A program made the translations under genes and the position numbers. Positions 36,101 through 47,400 of a stretch of 64,000 nt of DNA are shown here, piece after piece. The DNA is taken from contig NC_086381.1 in assembly GCF_036588685.1 (NCBI RefSeq), forward strand, positions 51,707,431 through 51,771,430. Direction: 5' to 3'. This DNA comes from Mytilus trossulus (taxonomy: Eukaryota; Mollusca; Bivalvia; Mytilida; Mytilidae). The notes beneath the pieces are model-generated. The model searched no databases. It was not told where the DNA came from and saw only the letters and a program-made list of their open reading frames with translations. The stretch's first letter is position 1. Every line of letters starts with the position of its first letter.

Positions 36101-37381
36101 CGACAACAAGTTGAAAAATTTCTTAACGAGTTTGAAAGGGGTATTAGAGAAAATTTGGAGTCAGCATGCTCTGCCGCCACGAAAGCATTAATTGACAATA
36201 AAAGAAATATAGAACAGAAACTAAATGTTATACAGAAAAGGACAGACACTGCAGAAAAGATAAAAGGATCCGAAGTATCTGGATTTCAAATGTTTCTTAT
36301 CAAAAACAAATTCCACACGGATAACACCGAGGACCAAATGCAAATTGAATGTCTTTTAAAGGAAATGAAAAATGTTCATTTTGTTGCCAAACCAATTTAT
36401 GATTTGAATCACCAGGCAAATCAAATAACGATCAGAAATGGATATGAAGTTAGAAGTGTTGGTCATAGTCAGATCGGTAAAAAGCAACCAGCGTTTGATG
36501 ATATTGAGTGCAGCTCATCTACAGTAGAAGCAGATGAGGGTACTGTAGACAAATGTGTACGTTCAGAAAAGGATATTACACCAAATGATTACATCTCCGA
36601 ACACATAATCATTAAAGAATCTGAAAAATATAAGTTGAATGATGCTTTTCTTATTGAGGATGGTCATAAAGATGTTTGCGTAATATGTGTACGCTTTCTG
36701 TCAAATAATAAAATAGTTTTAACAGATGATTTCGTTGCTAGAGTTCTGGTTTACAATACAAACGGATCTAAAGTAGGACAGATTAAGTTAAAAGAGGCCG
36801 CCGATGAAATGACTGTTATTGATGAAACGTGCATCGCAGTGTCTCTAGACAACGAAATTATTTTTCTAGATGTTCTTCAGATGAAGATAAAAAATAAGAA
36901 ACTTCTGGATGACTACATTGAAGCTCTTTCGTACGCAAACAACAAAATATATGCATGCTTGCAACACAAAGGCGTTCTTATAATGGATCTTTCTGGAACC
37001 ATTCTACAAACTCTTTCCCATATCAAAGGACATTTATACATTTGTACAACAATTACTGAAATACTTTACTCTGTGATAGATGAAGATTCAAACATTTTAC
37101 AATGCCACTATATTGACAGAAAAAAGATTGATCTGTTCAATTTTGAATGTTCGGGTAAAGTTAATGGAATAGCATGCGATAAAGACGAGAATGTATATAT
37201 TGTCATCGATAACTCTGAAGTTATTAAATTTCACAATACAACAAAGACATTTTCTACGGTTTTAACTGCAAATGATGGTTTAAACAATCCACTAAATATT
37301 GACTGTTGTGATCATGGAAATAGACTTTTGATCATTAATGATGGCAAAGAAGTAAATATTTACAATAATCTTAACCAGTAA
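30137..37381 (+). CDS. TRIM-like protein B: paralogue of A, 607 aa, no RING
   Basis: Coding exons are 30137-30207 and 35629-37381. The donor is TTATGTAAG and the acceptor ATATTAACAG. The phase-2 intron is 5.4 kb, against 2.1 kb in A. The first coding exon is 71 bases in both genes, and the bases before the ATG (TTATGTTACAGATATTCTCC) are the same, pointing to a shared 5' UTR exon structure. The zinc ligands stand at the same residues as in A: C27, C30, C43, C46, C51, C54 for the first box and C89, H92, C101, H104, C109, C112, H117, C121 for the second. The coiled coil (about 125-260), the SSSSTVEAD patch and the propeller-like C-terminus (FLSNNKIVLTDDF ..., ICTTITEILYSV ..., GNRLLIINDGKEVNIY) follow. 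By eye about two thirds of positions agree with A, most in the boxes and coiled coil, least in the linker after the Ser patch. The frame is intact. The function is unknown. Confidence 0.85.
30735..31850. repeat. Interspersed repeat in intron 1 of gene B
   Basis: A block starting GAGAGGAAAGACCTTACTG and ending GGAAAGACCTTTCAATTGTT holds repeated phrases such as TCCTTAGCAACCAC. No ORF. It is probably an old mollusc repeat; the class is unknown. Confidence 0.5.
31851..33699. other. Intron 1 of gene B, mid part
   Basis: A partial repeat at about 31990-32240 (GTAACCCGGTTATGTTTTATC, also seen near 26920). The rest is AT-rich with no recognisable feature. Confidence 0.4.
33700..33885 (+). repeat. 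Family R3 copy, ribozyme-like core mutated
   Basis: CTGATGA (33818-33824), GTCT and AGAC are kept, but GAAA is changed to AAAA. If this is a hammerhead remnant, the copy should be inactive. Confidence 0.7.
34100..34192 (+). repeat. Family R5 fragment
   Basis: The phrase CATTGGTGGCCTTCGGCTG ... CACATTCCCCATTTCCATTC is the clearest R5 copy in the window. Confidence 0.8.
34193..35628. other. Intron 1 of gene B, distal AT-rich part
   Basis: A very AT-rich stretch without ORFs or families that I recognise. It ends in the acceptor at 35627-35628. Confidence 0.4.
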
Positions 37382-38116
37382 AAATGTGTTAACTTTTGGT
37401 TACACTGACATGTAGAGTCAAAGTTTACCAAAATAAACTCACTTTTATCAAATCAAATATGAATAGCAATAACTGTCATTGCCTTAATTAGATGTTTCAT
37501 TTCAACATAGGAAAACTCTACACAAATCAAATCCAGCAAAGGGAGATTTTTCGTTTCCTTTTTTTGGTTTTCCTCTTTGTTCGTTTATGTTTCTTGTTGT
37601 ATTACTGATGAATTATTAAGTCAAGGATTCTGTTATCACAAATTTAGAAAACAACTTTAATAAATAATTACATTATTCACTCTGTGGTTAAAGTTTTACA
37701 ATTCTAATAACTTTCTTAAAATATCCTTGATGTCTACAAAACTTTGACAGAAGCTTGTTTATGATCATCAGATAGAATCCAACCGTAAATTTTGTAAAAA
37801 TAAAATAATCTTTATCCCTATGTAACTTTTAGATGTATTTAGTTTTTCTGTCAGTTAACATTGCATTCACCCTGTGGGTTAAGTTAAAAAAAAAATTACT
37901 TTCTTAATCTATCCTAGATTTGTACAAAAATGGGACAGAAGCTTGTTTGTGATCTAAGGGAAGTAACTAGATTTCCTGTTTTGACGTATATCACTGATAA
38001 ATGGACTAGCTTTTCTTCTTGTTAACATTGCATACAGTCTGCAGTTCAAATTTTTTAAACATTTAATTGATTCATAAATCATTCTGGATGCTTACCAAAC
38101 ACAGACACAAGCTTCT
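37382..38116. repeat. Gene B 3' flank with degenerate repeated phrases
   Basis: AATAAACTCA near 37432 could serve as a polyadenylation region. Further on, CAGAAGCTTGTTT-type phrases recur at about 37749, 37938 and 38106 with a spacing of about 170-190, a worn tandem repeat. Confidence 0.5.
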
Positions 38117-38243
38117 TACAATCAAAAGATAGTATCTGAAGGAAAAGTTTTGATAATAGTTTTTGATGGGCCTGCTGTTAATCGCAGGCTCATCAAAAAC
38201 TATTATCAAAACTTTTCCTTCAGATACTACCTTTTGATTGTAA
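38117..38243. mobile_element. Fold-back element, 127 bp
   Basis: The arms TTACAATCAAAAGATAGTAT and its complement, then GGAAAAGTTTTGATAATAGT and its complement, enclose a small loop (TGTTAATC). Two mismatches only. No clear target duplication. Confidence 0.85.
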
Positions 38244-38629
38244 ATTAGGCGTAAATAAAAAATCGTTATGGTTCCACGGAAACTTTGCGAATTTTTTTAA
38301 TAGTTACCATTCAACACTTTTATTACATCTTTAAATACTTTTATCGGTGTTAACATTGATTTTGTTATCAATACATTCACGGTCTTGTTATTCCTCAATA
38401 AATATATTTTTTTATATAATGTTTTAATAATTCGACTGCATTAAATTCGTGTTCATGTGACCTTCAATTTAACTCATTAGTTAGTGATTGATTACGAATT
38501 GCATATGTCGTGTTCGGACATTGAAAGGAAAAGAATGTCAACATTGAGAGTGGATAAAAGGTGACTGATTCGATCTACAAAAAAATCTTTCGTTTAGAGG
38601 TTAAAACGTTGTTGACCTTATTTTTTGTT

Positions 38630-39590
38630 GAGCCTGCGACTTTTGTCGGAGTAAGCTCGACATAGCGATCGTGATCTTGCGGCGGCGGCGTTAGCTATCT
38701 TCTAAAAAGCTATATATTTTGGAATATGGAAGACATGTATGCTACATACTTTGTATATAGATGTCTGATGTTACAAAGTTTCTGTCTCTGACATGTCCAA
38801 TGTCCTTGTCCTCATTTTCATGGTTCCGTGACTACTTGAAAACAAAAATTGAAATGTTAAGTTCTCTCTTATTATAGATAAAAGCATAGCTATGTTTGGT
38901 ATGTGCGTACCTTGTAAGGTCCTCATGCCCGTCAGACAGTTTAATTTGAACTGGACCTCATTCCAGGGATCAGTTAACAAGGTTAAGTTTTGGTGGTCAA
39001 GTCCATATCTCTAATAATATAAGTAATAGGTCTAGTATATTTGGTGTATGGAAGGATTGTAAGGTGTACATGTACAACTGGCAGATGTCATCTGATCTTG
39101 GCCTCATTTTCATGGTTCGGTGGTTATAGTTAAGTTTTTGTGTTTTTGTCTGCTTTTTCTATTCTGTATGCAATCGGTCTACTTTATTTGGTGTATGGAA
39201 TGATTGTAAGGTGTACATGTCTAGATGGCAGATGTCATCTAACCTCGAACTCATTTTCATGGTTGAGTTGTCAAAGTTAAGTTTTCGAGTTTTGTTATAG
39301 ACTATATGCAATAGGTCAACTATATATGGTGAATGCAAATATTTTATGATCTGTATGTCAATCGTGCAGGTTTTATTTGACTTTGACCTCATTTTCACGG
39401 TTCATTGCTCAGTGTTAAGGTTTTTGTGTTTTGGTCTGTTTTTCTTAAAATATATGCAGTATGTCAACTATATTTGTTGTACGAAAGATTTGTAAGCTGT
39501 ATATGACTGCCTGGCAAGGTCCATTTGACCTTGGTCTCATTTTCATGGTTCATTGGTGAATGTTTAGTTTTCTTTGTTAATGTTAAGGTG
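38630..39590 (+). repeat. Tandem-like repeat, units of about 140 bp, after a GTCGGAGTAAGC start
   Basis: Units containing TTTGGTGTATGGAANGATTG, GTAAGGTGTACATG and CTCATTTTCATGGTTC recur about five times. This is an interspersed mollusc repeat with internal arrays and no coding potential. Confidence 0.7.
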
Positions 39591-39794
39591 ACAGTTGTAA
39601 CAAAGCTCTAGATTTAGGACTTCTAACATAATATCAATGATTAGTAAAGAAGGCAAGACATTTCAGCTGATATATATAATTGTAGAAATGCATTGTTAAC
39701 TGTTTCTTTCGGACTTATTCAAATTTGGATGTACGTTTTACTATGGTATCAATCAAATATGAGGATTTGGGTCAAATCAATGAACAAGAATTCA

Positions 39795-40056
39795 GGGTCA
39801 CGGTGGCCGAGTGGTCTAAGTAGTTACTCATGTAATCACTAGCCAGTCATCACTGATGTTGTGATTTATAATACCGCTCGTACGGGTGCACCCGACTCTT
39901 AATTGACTTGGATTGTCAGTTTTTCTATCAAAGGTCGGTGGGTTTTTTCGGGCCTTCCGCCCTCCGCAACCAATAAAAACTGGCCGCCATAAAATAGCCT
40001 AAAAGCGGTGATTAAAAGTGGCGTAAAACACTACAAGTCAAATCAAATCAAATCAA
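39795..40056 (+). mobile_element. tRNA-derived SINE, copy 1
   Basis: The head GGTGGCCGAGTGGTCTAAG is a tRNA-Leu/Ser-like A box (TGGCCGAGTGG). The B box is worn (about CTCGTACGGGTGCACCC). The body has CCATAAAATAGCCTAAAAGC and the tail is a CAAAT repeat (CAAATCAAATCAAATCAA). This is not a functional tRNA gene because the arms do not fold to a cloverleaf. Confidence 0.8.
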
Positions 40057-40629
40057 CATGAATTTAACAGCTAGTGTTCCTGTAATTACGTGTTATATAT
40101 TCTTTCGTTTGTCTTTATGGATATTATTTTTACTGCTTAGTCAGTTTTTGGTGATATCCATTTGATGGGATCTGTACTTCCAATCATTGTGTTATTGTTC
40201 TATGGTACCCTTTTTATCCTTGTCTTTCATTTTTGCTAATTTGCTTTGTGTATACGCCCTTTTGTGCTTCTTTGTAACATATGGGTTTGTTATTATAGTG
40301 ATTTAGATACATTTCATAACAATATGTTGACTGCCGTACCCATATTTTTGAAATTTTTACCAATTATGTTTGTTTGTTTTTATCACACATCGTGAGAGGT
40401 TTAACTCGAATAAAACCAGGTTAAATCCATCTTTTTCTACCTAATAAAATGCCTGTTCCAAGTCTGGAATATGACAGCTGTATAAATGATGTTCTCTCAC
40501 TAAATAACTCAAAATTTCGTGACTCTGTTAATCGCATCAATCTACAGACTTATTCAAATTTGGATGTACGTTTTACTATGGTATCAATCAAATATGAGGA
40601 TTTGGGTCAAATCAATGAACAAGAATTCA

Positions 40630-40891
40630 GGGTCACGGTGGCCGAGTGGTCTAAGTAGTTACTCATGTAATCACTAGCCAGTCATCACTGATGTTGTGAT
40701 TTATAATACCGCTCGTACGGGTGCACCCGACTCTTAATTGACTTGGATTGTCAGTTTTTCTATCAAAGGTCGGTGGGTTTTTTCGGGCCTTCCGCCCTCC
40801 GCAACCAATAAAAACTGGCCGCCATAAAATAGCCTAAAAGCGGTGATTAAAAGTGGCGTAAAACACTACAAGTCAAATCAAATCAAATCAA
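40630..40891 (+). mobile_element. tRNA-derived SINE, copy 2 (in the second 835-bp unit)
   Basis: Same sequence as the copy 835 bases upstream, including the A box and the CAAAT tail, so it arose by segmental duplication and not by a second insertion. Confidence 0.8.
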
Positions 40892-41484
40892 CATGAATTT
40901 AACAGCTAGTGTTCCTGTAATTACGTGTTATATATTCTTTCGTTTGTCTTTATGGATATTATTTTTACTGCTTAGTCAGTTTTTGGTGATATCCATTTGA
41001 TGGGATCTGTACTTCCAATCATTGTGTTATTGTTCTATGGTACCCTTTTTATCCTTGTCTTTCATTTTTGCTAATTTGCTTTGTGTATACGCCCTTTTGT
41101 GCTTCTTTGTAACATATGGGTTTGTTATTATAGTGATTTAGATACATTTCATAACAATATGTTGACTGCCGTACCCATATTTTTGAAATTTTTACCAATT
41201 ATGTTTGTTTGTTTTTATCACACATCGTGAGAGGTTTAACTCGAATAAAACCAGGTTAAATCCATCTTTTTCTACCTAATAAAATGCCTGTTCCAAGTCT
41301 GGAATATGACAGCTGTATAAATGATGTTCTCTCACTAAATAACTCAAAATTTCGTGACTCTGTTAATCGCATCAATCTACAGAAAAGGATACGACATATA
41401 GAGTTAAGTCAGCCTCATAGCTTGACTTACATCTGGAAATTGACAGAAAGGGTAGGTTGAAAACAAAACTTTACATTAAAGACC

Positions 41485-41568
41485 AGTTGGTGACCTTCTG
41501 CTGCTGTCTGTTCTATGGTTTAGTTGATGCCTATTTGACAAATGCCCTATTTCCATTCTCAATTTTAT
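41485..41568 (+). repeat. Family R5 fragment
   Basis: CAGTTGGTGACCTTCTGCTG ... CCTATTTCCATTCTCAATTT follows the R5 pattern. Confidence 0.7.
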
Positions 41569-41971
41569 TTACGACAAAAGGGATGGTTGCAAATTCCAGA
41601 TTGTGAACTTTACATTTCTATGTAGAAACTTACCAGCAGTGCCTGCATACAGAGTATATATCTCCCAATTGGAACGATATTCACGGGCTAGTATTGCCTG
41701 TCATGATTTCCATTATAGAGGGTTGCTACTCACAATGATGCTAATAAACCAAGAGTTCCAGTGGTGAAGTTGAAATCACCCGTTCAAAAAAATTTACAGA
41801 AGCCATCACGGGTTCGTTGACTGTTATGGAATAATATTTTCTGAGATAATATCGAAAATGTTCCTTATATAAAAAGAAGAAGATGTGGGGTTTTAATACA
41901 ACACGACGGGTGCCAAATGTAGAGCAGGATCTGCTTACCCTTCTGGAGCACCTGAAATCACCCCCAGTGTT

Positions 41972-42130
41972 TAGTTTGGTTCGTGTTGCTAAGTCTTCAG
42001 CTTTCTATTTTGGTGTCATGTGTACTATTATTTGTCTGTTTTTCTTCTTTAGTCATTGCGTTGTCGGCTTATTTTTTATCAACGAGTATGAATGTCCACT
42101 GGTATTTTTCGTCCATTTTGTTTCATCCAT
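41972..42130 (+). repeat. Family R6 copy
   Basis: GGTTCGTGTTGCTAAGTC ... CATTGCGTTGTCGGCTTATT ... TATTTTTCGTCC matches 20862-21010. Confidence 0.75.
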
Positions 42131-44057
42131 TCAATGGATAACTTTGAGTTTTTGATTATGCCATTTGATGTGGGACTTTCCGGCTTGAATTTTCTTCGGA
42201 GTTAAGTATTTTTGTGATTTTACTTTTTACAACTATTTGTATAATTTGTTTTTATGTCGTACTGTTACACCCCACTGTGCCTGGGTGTTTGGCGTTAGTT
42301 GATCTACATCATATTTGTTTTCGTTGTTTGAGGTGCACATTATATAGGCTGATAGGGTTCTCTTTTGAATTGATTTATATTTGTTAATTAGGGGATTTTT
42401 ATAGCTTACTATCCGATATGGGTTTTGCTTATTCTGGCAAACCATAATGTGAACTGTTCCTTTCTACGTCGATTGGGTTCTGGTGTAGTATTTATGAATG
42501 GTGCCATATCTTATATCGTATTAACAATTTGTTTGACGTTTGTGTGTAACTCCTAAATACTCAAATGTTATTTACAAGCTATGTAGGTCACTTATTCGTG
42601 CAGCTGATGCTAATGCTAGAAGATTCATCAGGGTAAATAATTGAACACTGTTTATGGTTATACAAAATGTGTTATTACACTCATAAAAACTTTTTTTAAC
42701 ACGTGTTCTGATTTGCTGATTCATAAAAATGAAATTCTGAACTCGACAACACAATATTATATACGGTTTGTACACTAAATAAAGGCATACTGATGTTTGA
42801 AGTTACAAATCAATTGAGAGACAACAAATCCAGGTTATAAACTAATCTTTTGGAAACACATCATGCAACTAAACGAGGTTATCAAAGGAACAACAGGAAC
42901 ACTTTAGTGCATGCATAGAAACGTACTAATTGATAACAACTGCCCTTTTCATTAATTTGTACGGACATTTGGATATAGCTTTAACTGGCCACCCGCTGAT
43001 TGATACTTCGACACAAACGTTTGTGTAGATAAGATTGAAACAACAGCAGGGGTCCAGTTAAGATATAGCTGATAATGTGAAACCAATATTGATATAGATA
43101 GATAAAAAAACGTGTCAGTGTGTAATAAGATTAGATCAACGACTCTCCGCCATTTCGTACTGACTTCTGGATCAGATATATGCATTATCATGAATATTGC
43201 AAACTTTAAGGATTAGATTTTTACAGCAACGCAAAAATAGCAAAGTAGGTTACTGGTACATATTTATTTTAACTTTACATGTATGAAATCTTGAAAGTGT
43301 ACTTAAAGATATATAATGATTTATAAATAGACACTGCATGACTGATAACCAGTAATAAATATCTCCGTGTGTCATTTAATTTATAATAGTAACATTTTTT
43401 ATTCGAGCGTCACTGGCACGGGGGGTCAACTTCCTATTATTGGGTATACGGGGATGTGCCAAAAATATGGGTCATAATTTTGCGAGATTTTATATAAGAA
43501 TGACCCTCCTTTTTAATGACATCCTAATATTAAAATGCATTTACGTTTGATAACTTTATATTGATTTGGGGTATGATCTACACATCATATATAAATATGC
43601 TAAATTGAGAATCTTACATTATAAAATATATGTGCACCAAACGATGTCAATTCATATATAAAAACTTACGGGTAGCTGGTATATTTATGAATTATGAGTG
43701 ATGATGAGTTAGTGCTTATACAAGCATATGGGTCATATTTTGAATATTGTATATAAGTATAGGTAATTCTTTCTTAAATTTTTATATAACTATAGGTATC
43801 GAATTTCAGTGAATGCTATATTAAAATGGGTACGTTTTTAAGGCAAAAATGGCACACCCCTACCAAAGAATTATCGAATTTTATTATGTGATACAGAAAT
43901 TGCCAAACTGTCATTGTTTTCATTTTATTCCGCTTGTATTCGGCTGGTAAACGTTCGTTTTCTACGATTGTAACAGTATTTCATTACATGTAGCAGTGCT
44001 CATATTGGTCTGGTTTCTATGAGGGTTTTTTTTCAGATGTCTTTTTTTTAATTAATG
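42131..44057. other. Spacer upstream of gene C
   Basis: 42180-42450 resembles the R1/R5 type of repeat debris (GGGGATTTTTATAGCTTACT). Beyond that the sequence is AT-rich without genes. The scattered short frames have no domain. Confidence 0.4.
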
Positions 44058-44064
44058 GATGTAG

Positions 44065-44164
44065 CACAGTCGCTTGAATTTTAGTGATATATGTATGAAT
44101 TTTTTTTTAAATACTGTTATATGGTTTTTTCCATACATATATCACTAATATTCAAGCGACTGTG
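44065..44164. mobile_element. 100-bp fold-back element with 7-8 bp target duplication
   Basis: The arms CACAGTCGCTTGAATTTTAG and its near complement enclose a T/A-rich loop. GATGTAG stands directly left (44058-44064) and right (44165-44171). An 8-base reading GATGTAGC is possible if the terminal C is counted as target. A size of 8 would suit hAT. Confidence 0.85.
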
Positions 44165-44458
44165 GATGTAGCTATCACACTTTTTTAGATATCTTATATT
44201 TGGGTTTAATTAACAATTATCCGAAAAATTTGCACGACAGAATAACTCACAGTGGATCTATCTACTATATATTTTACTTCTCGTTGATTTAAAAACATAC
44301 TCCATGCTATACAAACCCAAGGACGAGGAAAAAATAGGAATATAACATCTAGCTTGCAAAATAAATTACATATACAAAATTTTATCAATGTTTATTCTAG
44401 ATTTTCTTCCAATTGTGAGAACTGGTTTTGAAGCGGATTTAGTGTTTCAGAAGTTAAT

Positions 44459-47400
44459 ATGGGTAATAGTAATACTGCTGTAGACGTGGACCCTTTTGTT
44501 TCTTCAAATAATGTGTAAGTGTAAAAATTAGTGTTATGATACATTGATTTGATGTTCGTTGCTTAAACTTTTGTAGTATTCTACCAATCATCCATAATCA
44601 TTTTAAATGGTCTATTGGATGACTGTTATATTAGAGATTAAGTACAATAAAATGAAATTGAAAATGGAAATGGGGAATGTGTCAAAGAAACAAAAACTAG
44701 ACCATAGAAAAGACAACAGCAGAAGGTCACCAACAGGTCTTCAATATAGCGAGAAATTCCCGCACCCGGAGGCGTCCGTCAGATGGCCTCTTTAGATTGT
44801 TTAAATTCTTCAATGTAACTCAACATTACCATCATTAGGATTGTGTTCAGAAGACTGTTATTTGTTGATTTTTGTTTTTGTTTGTCATATTTGTTTTTCG
44901 TTATCAATTTGTTACTAATATATGGCATTTTGATTTTCTTGTTTGAATTATTTCTTATTTATTTTGTCTTTCTGTATTATAGCATATATAGTAGTTATCA
45001 CGAGTTATTAAATATATAGTAGTTATCACGAGTTATTAAATATATAGTAGTTATCACGAGTTATTAAATATATAGTAGTTATCACGAGTTATTAAATATG
45101 ATAGAAGATATGTTCCAATTGTCGTAACTTCAGTCCCGTCCCCTTTTTTACGATTATTACCTACCGAATCTAGAAATTGACAGCGAGGGTCGATTGATAA
45201 CAAATTGAAAAAAAAAGAGAAGATTTCAGCTTTTCTATTGTGAACCTACCATTTCTGTGAAGCAACATTTCAGTCGCCTGCATTCAGAGTATATATCTCC
45301 CAGTTGATAATCAAAGGCTTGCTAACATGTTTAACCCCGCCACATTATTTATGTATGTGCCTGTCCCAAGTCAGGAGCCTGTAATTCAGTAGTTGTCGTT
45401 TGTTCATGTGTAACATATTTGTTTTTCGTTCATTTTTTACATAAATAAGGCCGTTAGTTTTCTCGTTTGAATTTATTTACATCGTCTTATCGGGGCCTTT
45501 TATAGCTGACTATGCGGTATGGGCTTTGCTCATTTGTTGAAGGCCGTACGGTGACCTATAGTTGTTAATGTTTGTGTCATTTTGGTCTTGTGTGGATAGT
45601 TGTCTCATTGGCAATCATACCACATCTTCTTTTTTATATTGATTTTCTTATTGTGATATCCTTGATAGAGGAATGCTGCTTACACGGAAGTTGATAAAGC
45701 AAGAGTTCCAAGTGGTGAAACTGAAATCATCCCTTCTGAAATTTCACGGATGTCATCAGTGAAATCTAATAAATGTTAATCTCTCCTGCATAACAATAAA
45801 AGAAAGTTGGAAAAAACAGAATCGTAAGGTTCATCAAAAATATTGTAAAATATGACCGTATTTTCACCACTAAATCTTCTCTGAATAAAGTCAAACCGAT
45901 GGTTCTATGAAAATGTTAAAGCATGGCTGGACCTAGATGTATAAAAGTCAGATAAAGTTTATGTTTCAGAAAATCAAAATGATACCTGAATATTGTTGTT
46001 CATTGCTTTTCCAGTTTGCTAAAGACAGGGAAATTAGATATCACATAGATTTCAGTTGATACGATTCACTCAGTTACACAGTTTAGATCATCTATTGTTT
46101 GCACAACATTTCTTATATGATGGGATCTTCTCAAACATCTCTCTCAACTAAGTTGATATTTGTACCTTCTGCAGGAATGAAAAAGACATCGCAAAAACCA
46201 GTAACGGTTTTGATGTTCTAAAATTAAAAATGCATTTTAATTTTATATATCCAGGTCCAACCATGCTTCAAAACTTCACCCGTTGAACTGATTTGTCTTT
46301 AATCGGTGGTGTAGATACGGCTATTTTTAATCTAGATGTTGGCATGATACAGTTATGCTCTTCTCATACAATTTATGAGCGTATGATATACTAAACCCCT
46401 AACGGGATGGATTTTACTTGATTTTCATATGATGAAGACGTTATCGTTCAATAGTTGTATTGAGATCTACTTTGTTAATGTCATTTTCGCTTAGTTTCTT
46501 TCGTTACCTATTCTGACATCGGAGTTGGACTTCTTTTAAACTGAGTTTTACTGTGCGTATTGCTATGTGTTTCTTTATTCTACATTGGCTAGAGGTATAA
46601 TGTACAATACATGTCTAGCTCTGCCACATTTTCCCGCATTTTTCACTGAACTAGTACACATTTGTATTTAGGAACCATCTGAGGACCACTTCCGGGTGCT
46701 GGATTTCCGCGATGCGTTGAAGACTCATTCTGGTGGTCTTCTAATTTTGCCTGTTCTTTGGTGCGTTAAGTCCTTAGGAGGTTAGAACTTCAAAATCATA
46801 CTTATTTTTGGCTTCAAAGATTTCAAAACACCAATCTGCTCTTGTTACTTGAACATTCAATATATGAACCAGCTGATCACCACCTCCGGGTGCTGCAATA
46901 TATCATGAATATAACAATTTCAAAGACTGTCTGTTCAGATAAAAGAAATAAAAGAAAAATATTTCTATAAAGCAAGTATTTTGTACTATTTTGATACCAT
47001 TTTAAGATGATTTTGTCTCGATTGTTTTTGAACATGTGATTGCATTATAATTATCAATTTTTCGTGAATACGGAGATTGGCATGTTATAGAAAGGTATAA
47101 AGCCAGGAGAAAAATAAATTGAAGTTGGTACTTCAAGAATTTATGCGTAAGGCAATATTTCAATCCAATTATACACAAAGCTCATTTAACCTATGTCCTG
47201 ATCGTTTGATTTTAAAGGCGGGAAATTATAACATTAATTTAGGGCAGTGGTGTTTTTATTTTAACTTATTTTTACTATGCCCAAAACGTTTCCAGTAAAT
47301 TTATAATTGATAGCGTCCTTGCTAAAACCGGATAAACATGAACAACATCATGTTTTCTGTTTTTAAAGAAACAAACTGAAATGAAAAATTAACAAAAGTA

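Larger units (their letters stand above)
39712..41381 (+). repeat. Perfect tandem duplication, 2 x 835 bp
   Basis: 39712-40546 is followed directly by an apparently identical 40547-41381. Each unit starts GACTTATTCAAATTTGG and ends CGCATCAATCTACA. Each carries one tRNA-headed SINE. No divergence was noticed on reading both, so the duplication is very recent or an assembly artefact. The ORF across the junction (40449-40658) is created by it. Confidence 0.9.

Noticed and set aside
39795..39870. Functional tRNA-Leu/Ser gene
   Set aside because: Only the A box and its surroundings resemble a tRNA. The anticodon and T arms do not fold, and the sequence continues into a SINE body with a CAAAT tail.
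40449..40658. Small protein gene
   Set aside because: The frame runs across the junction of the 835-bp tandem duplication and through the SINE head; it is a by-product.
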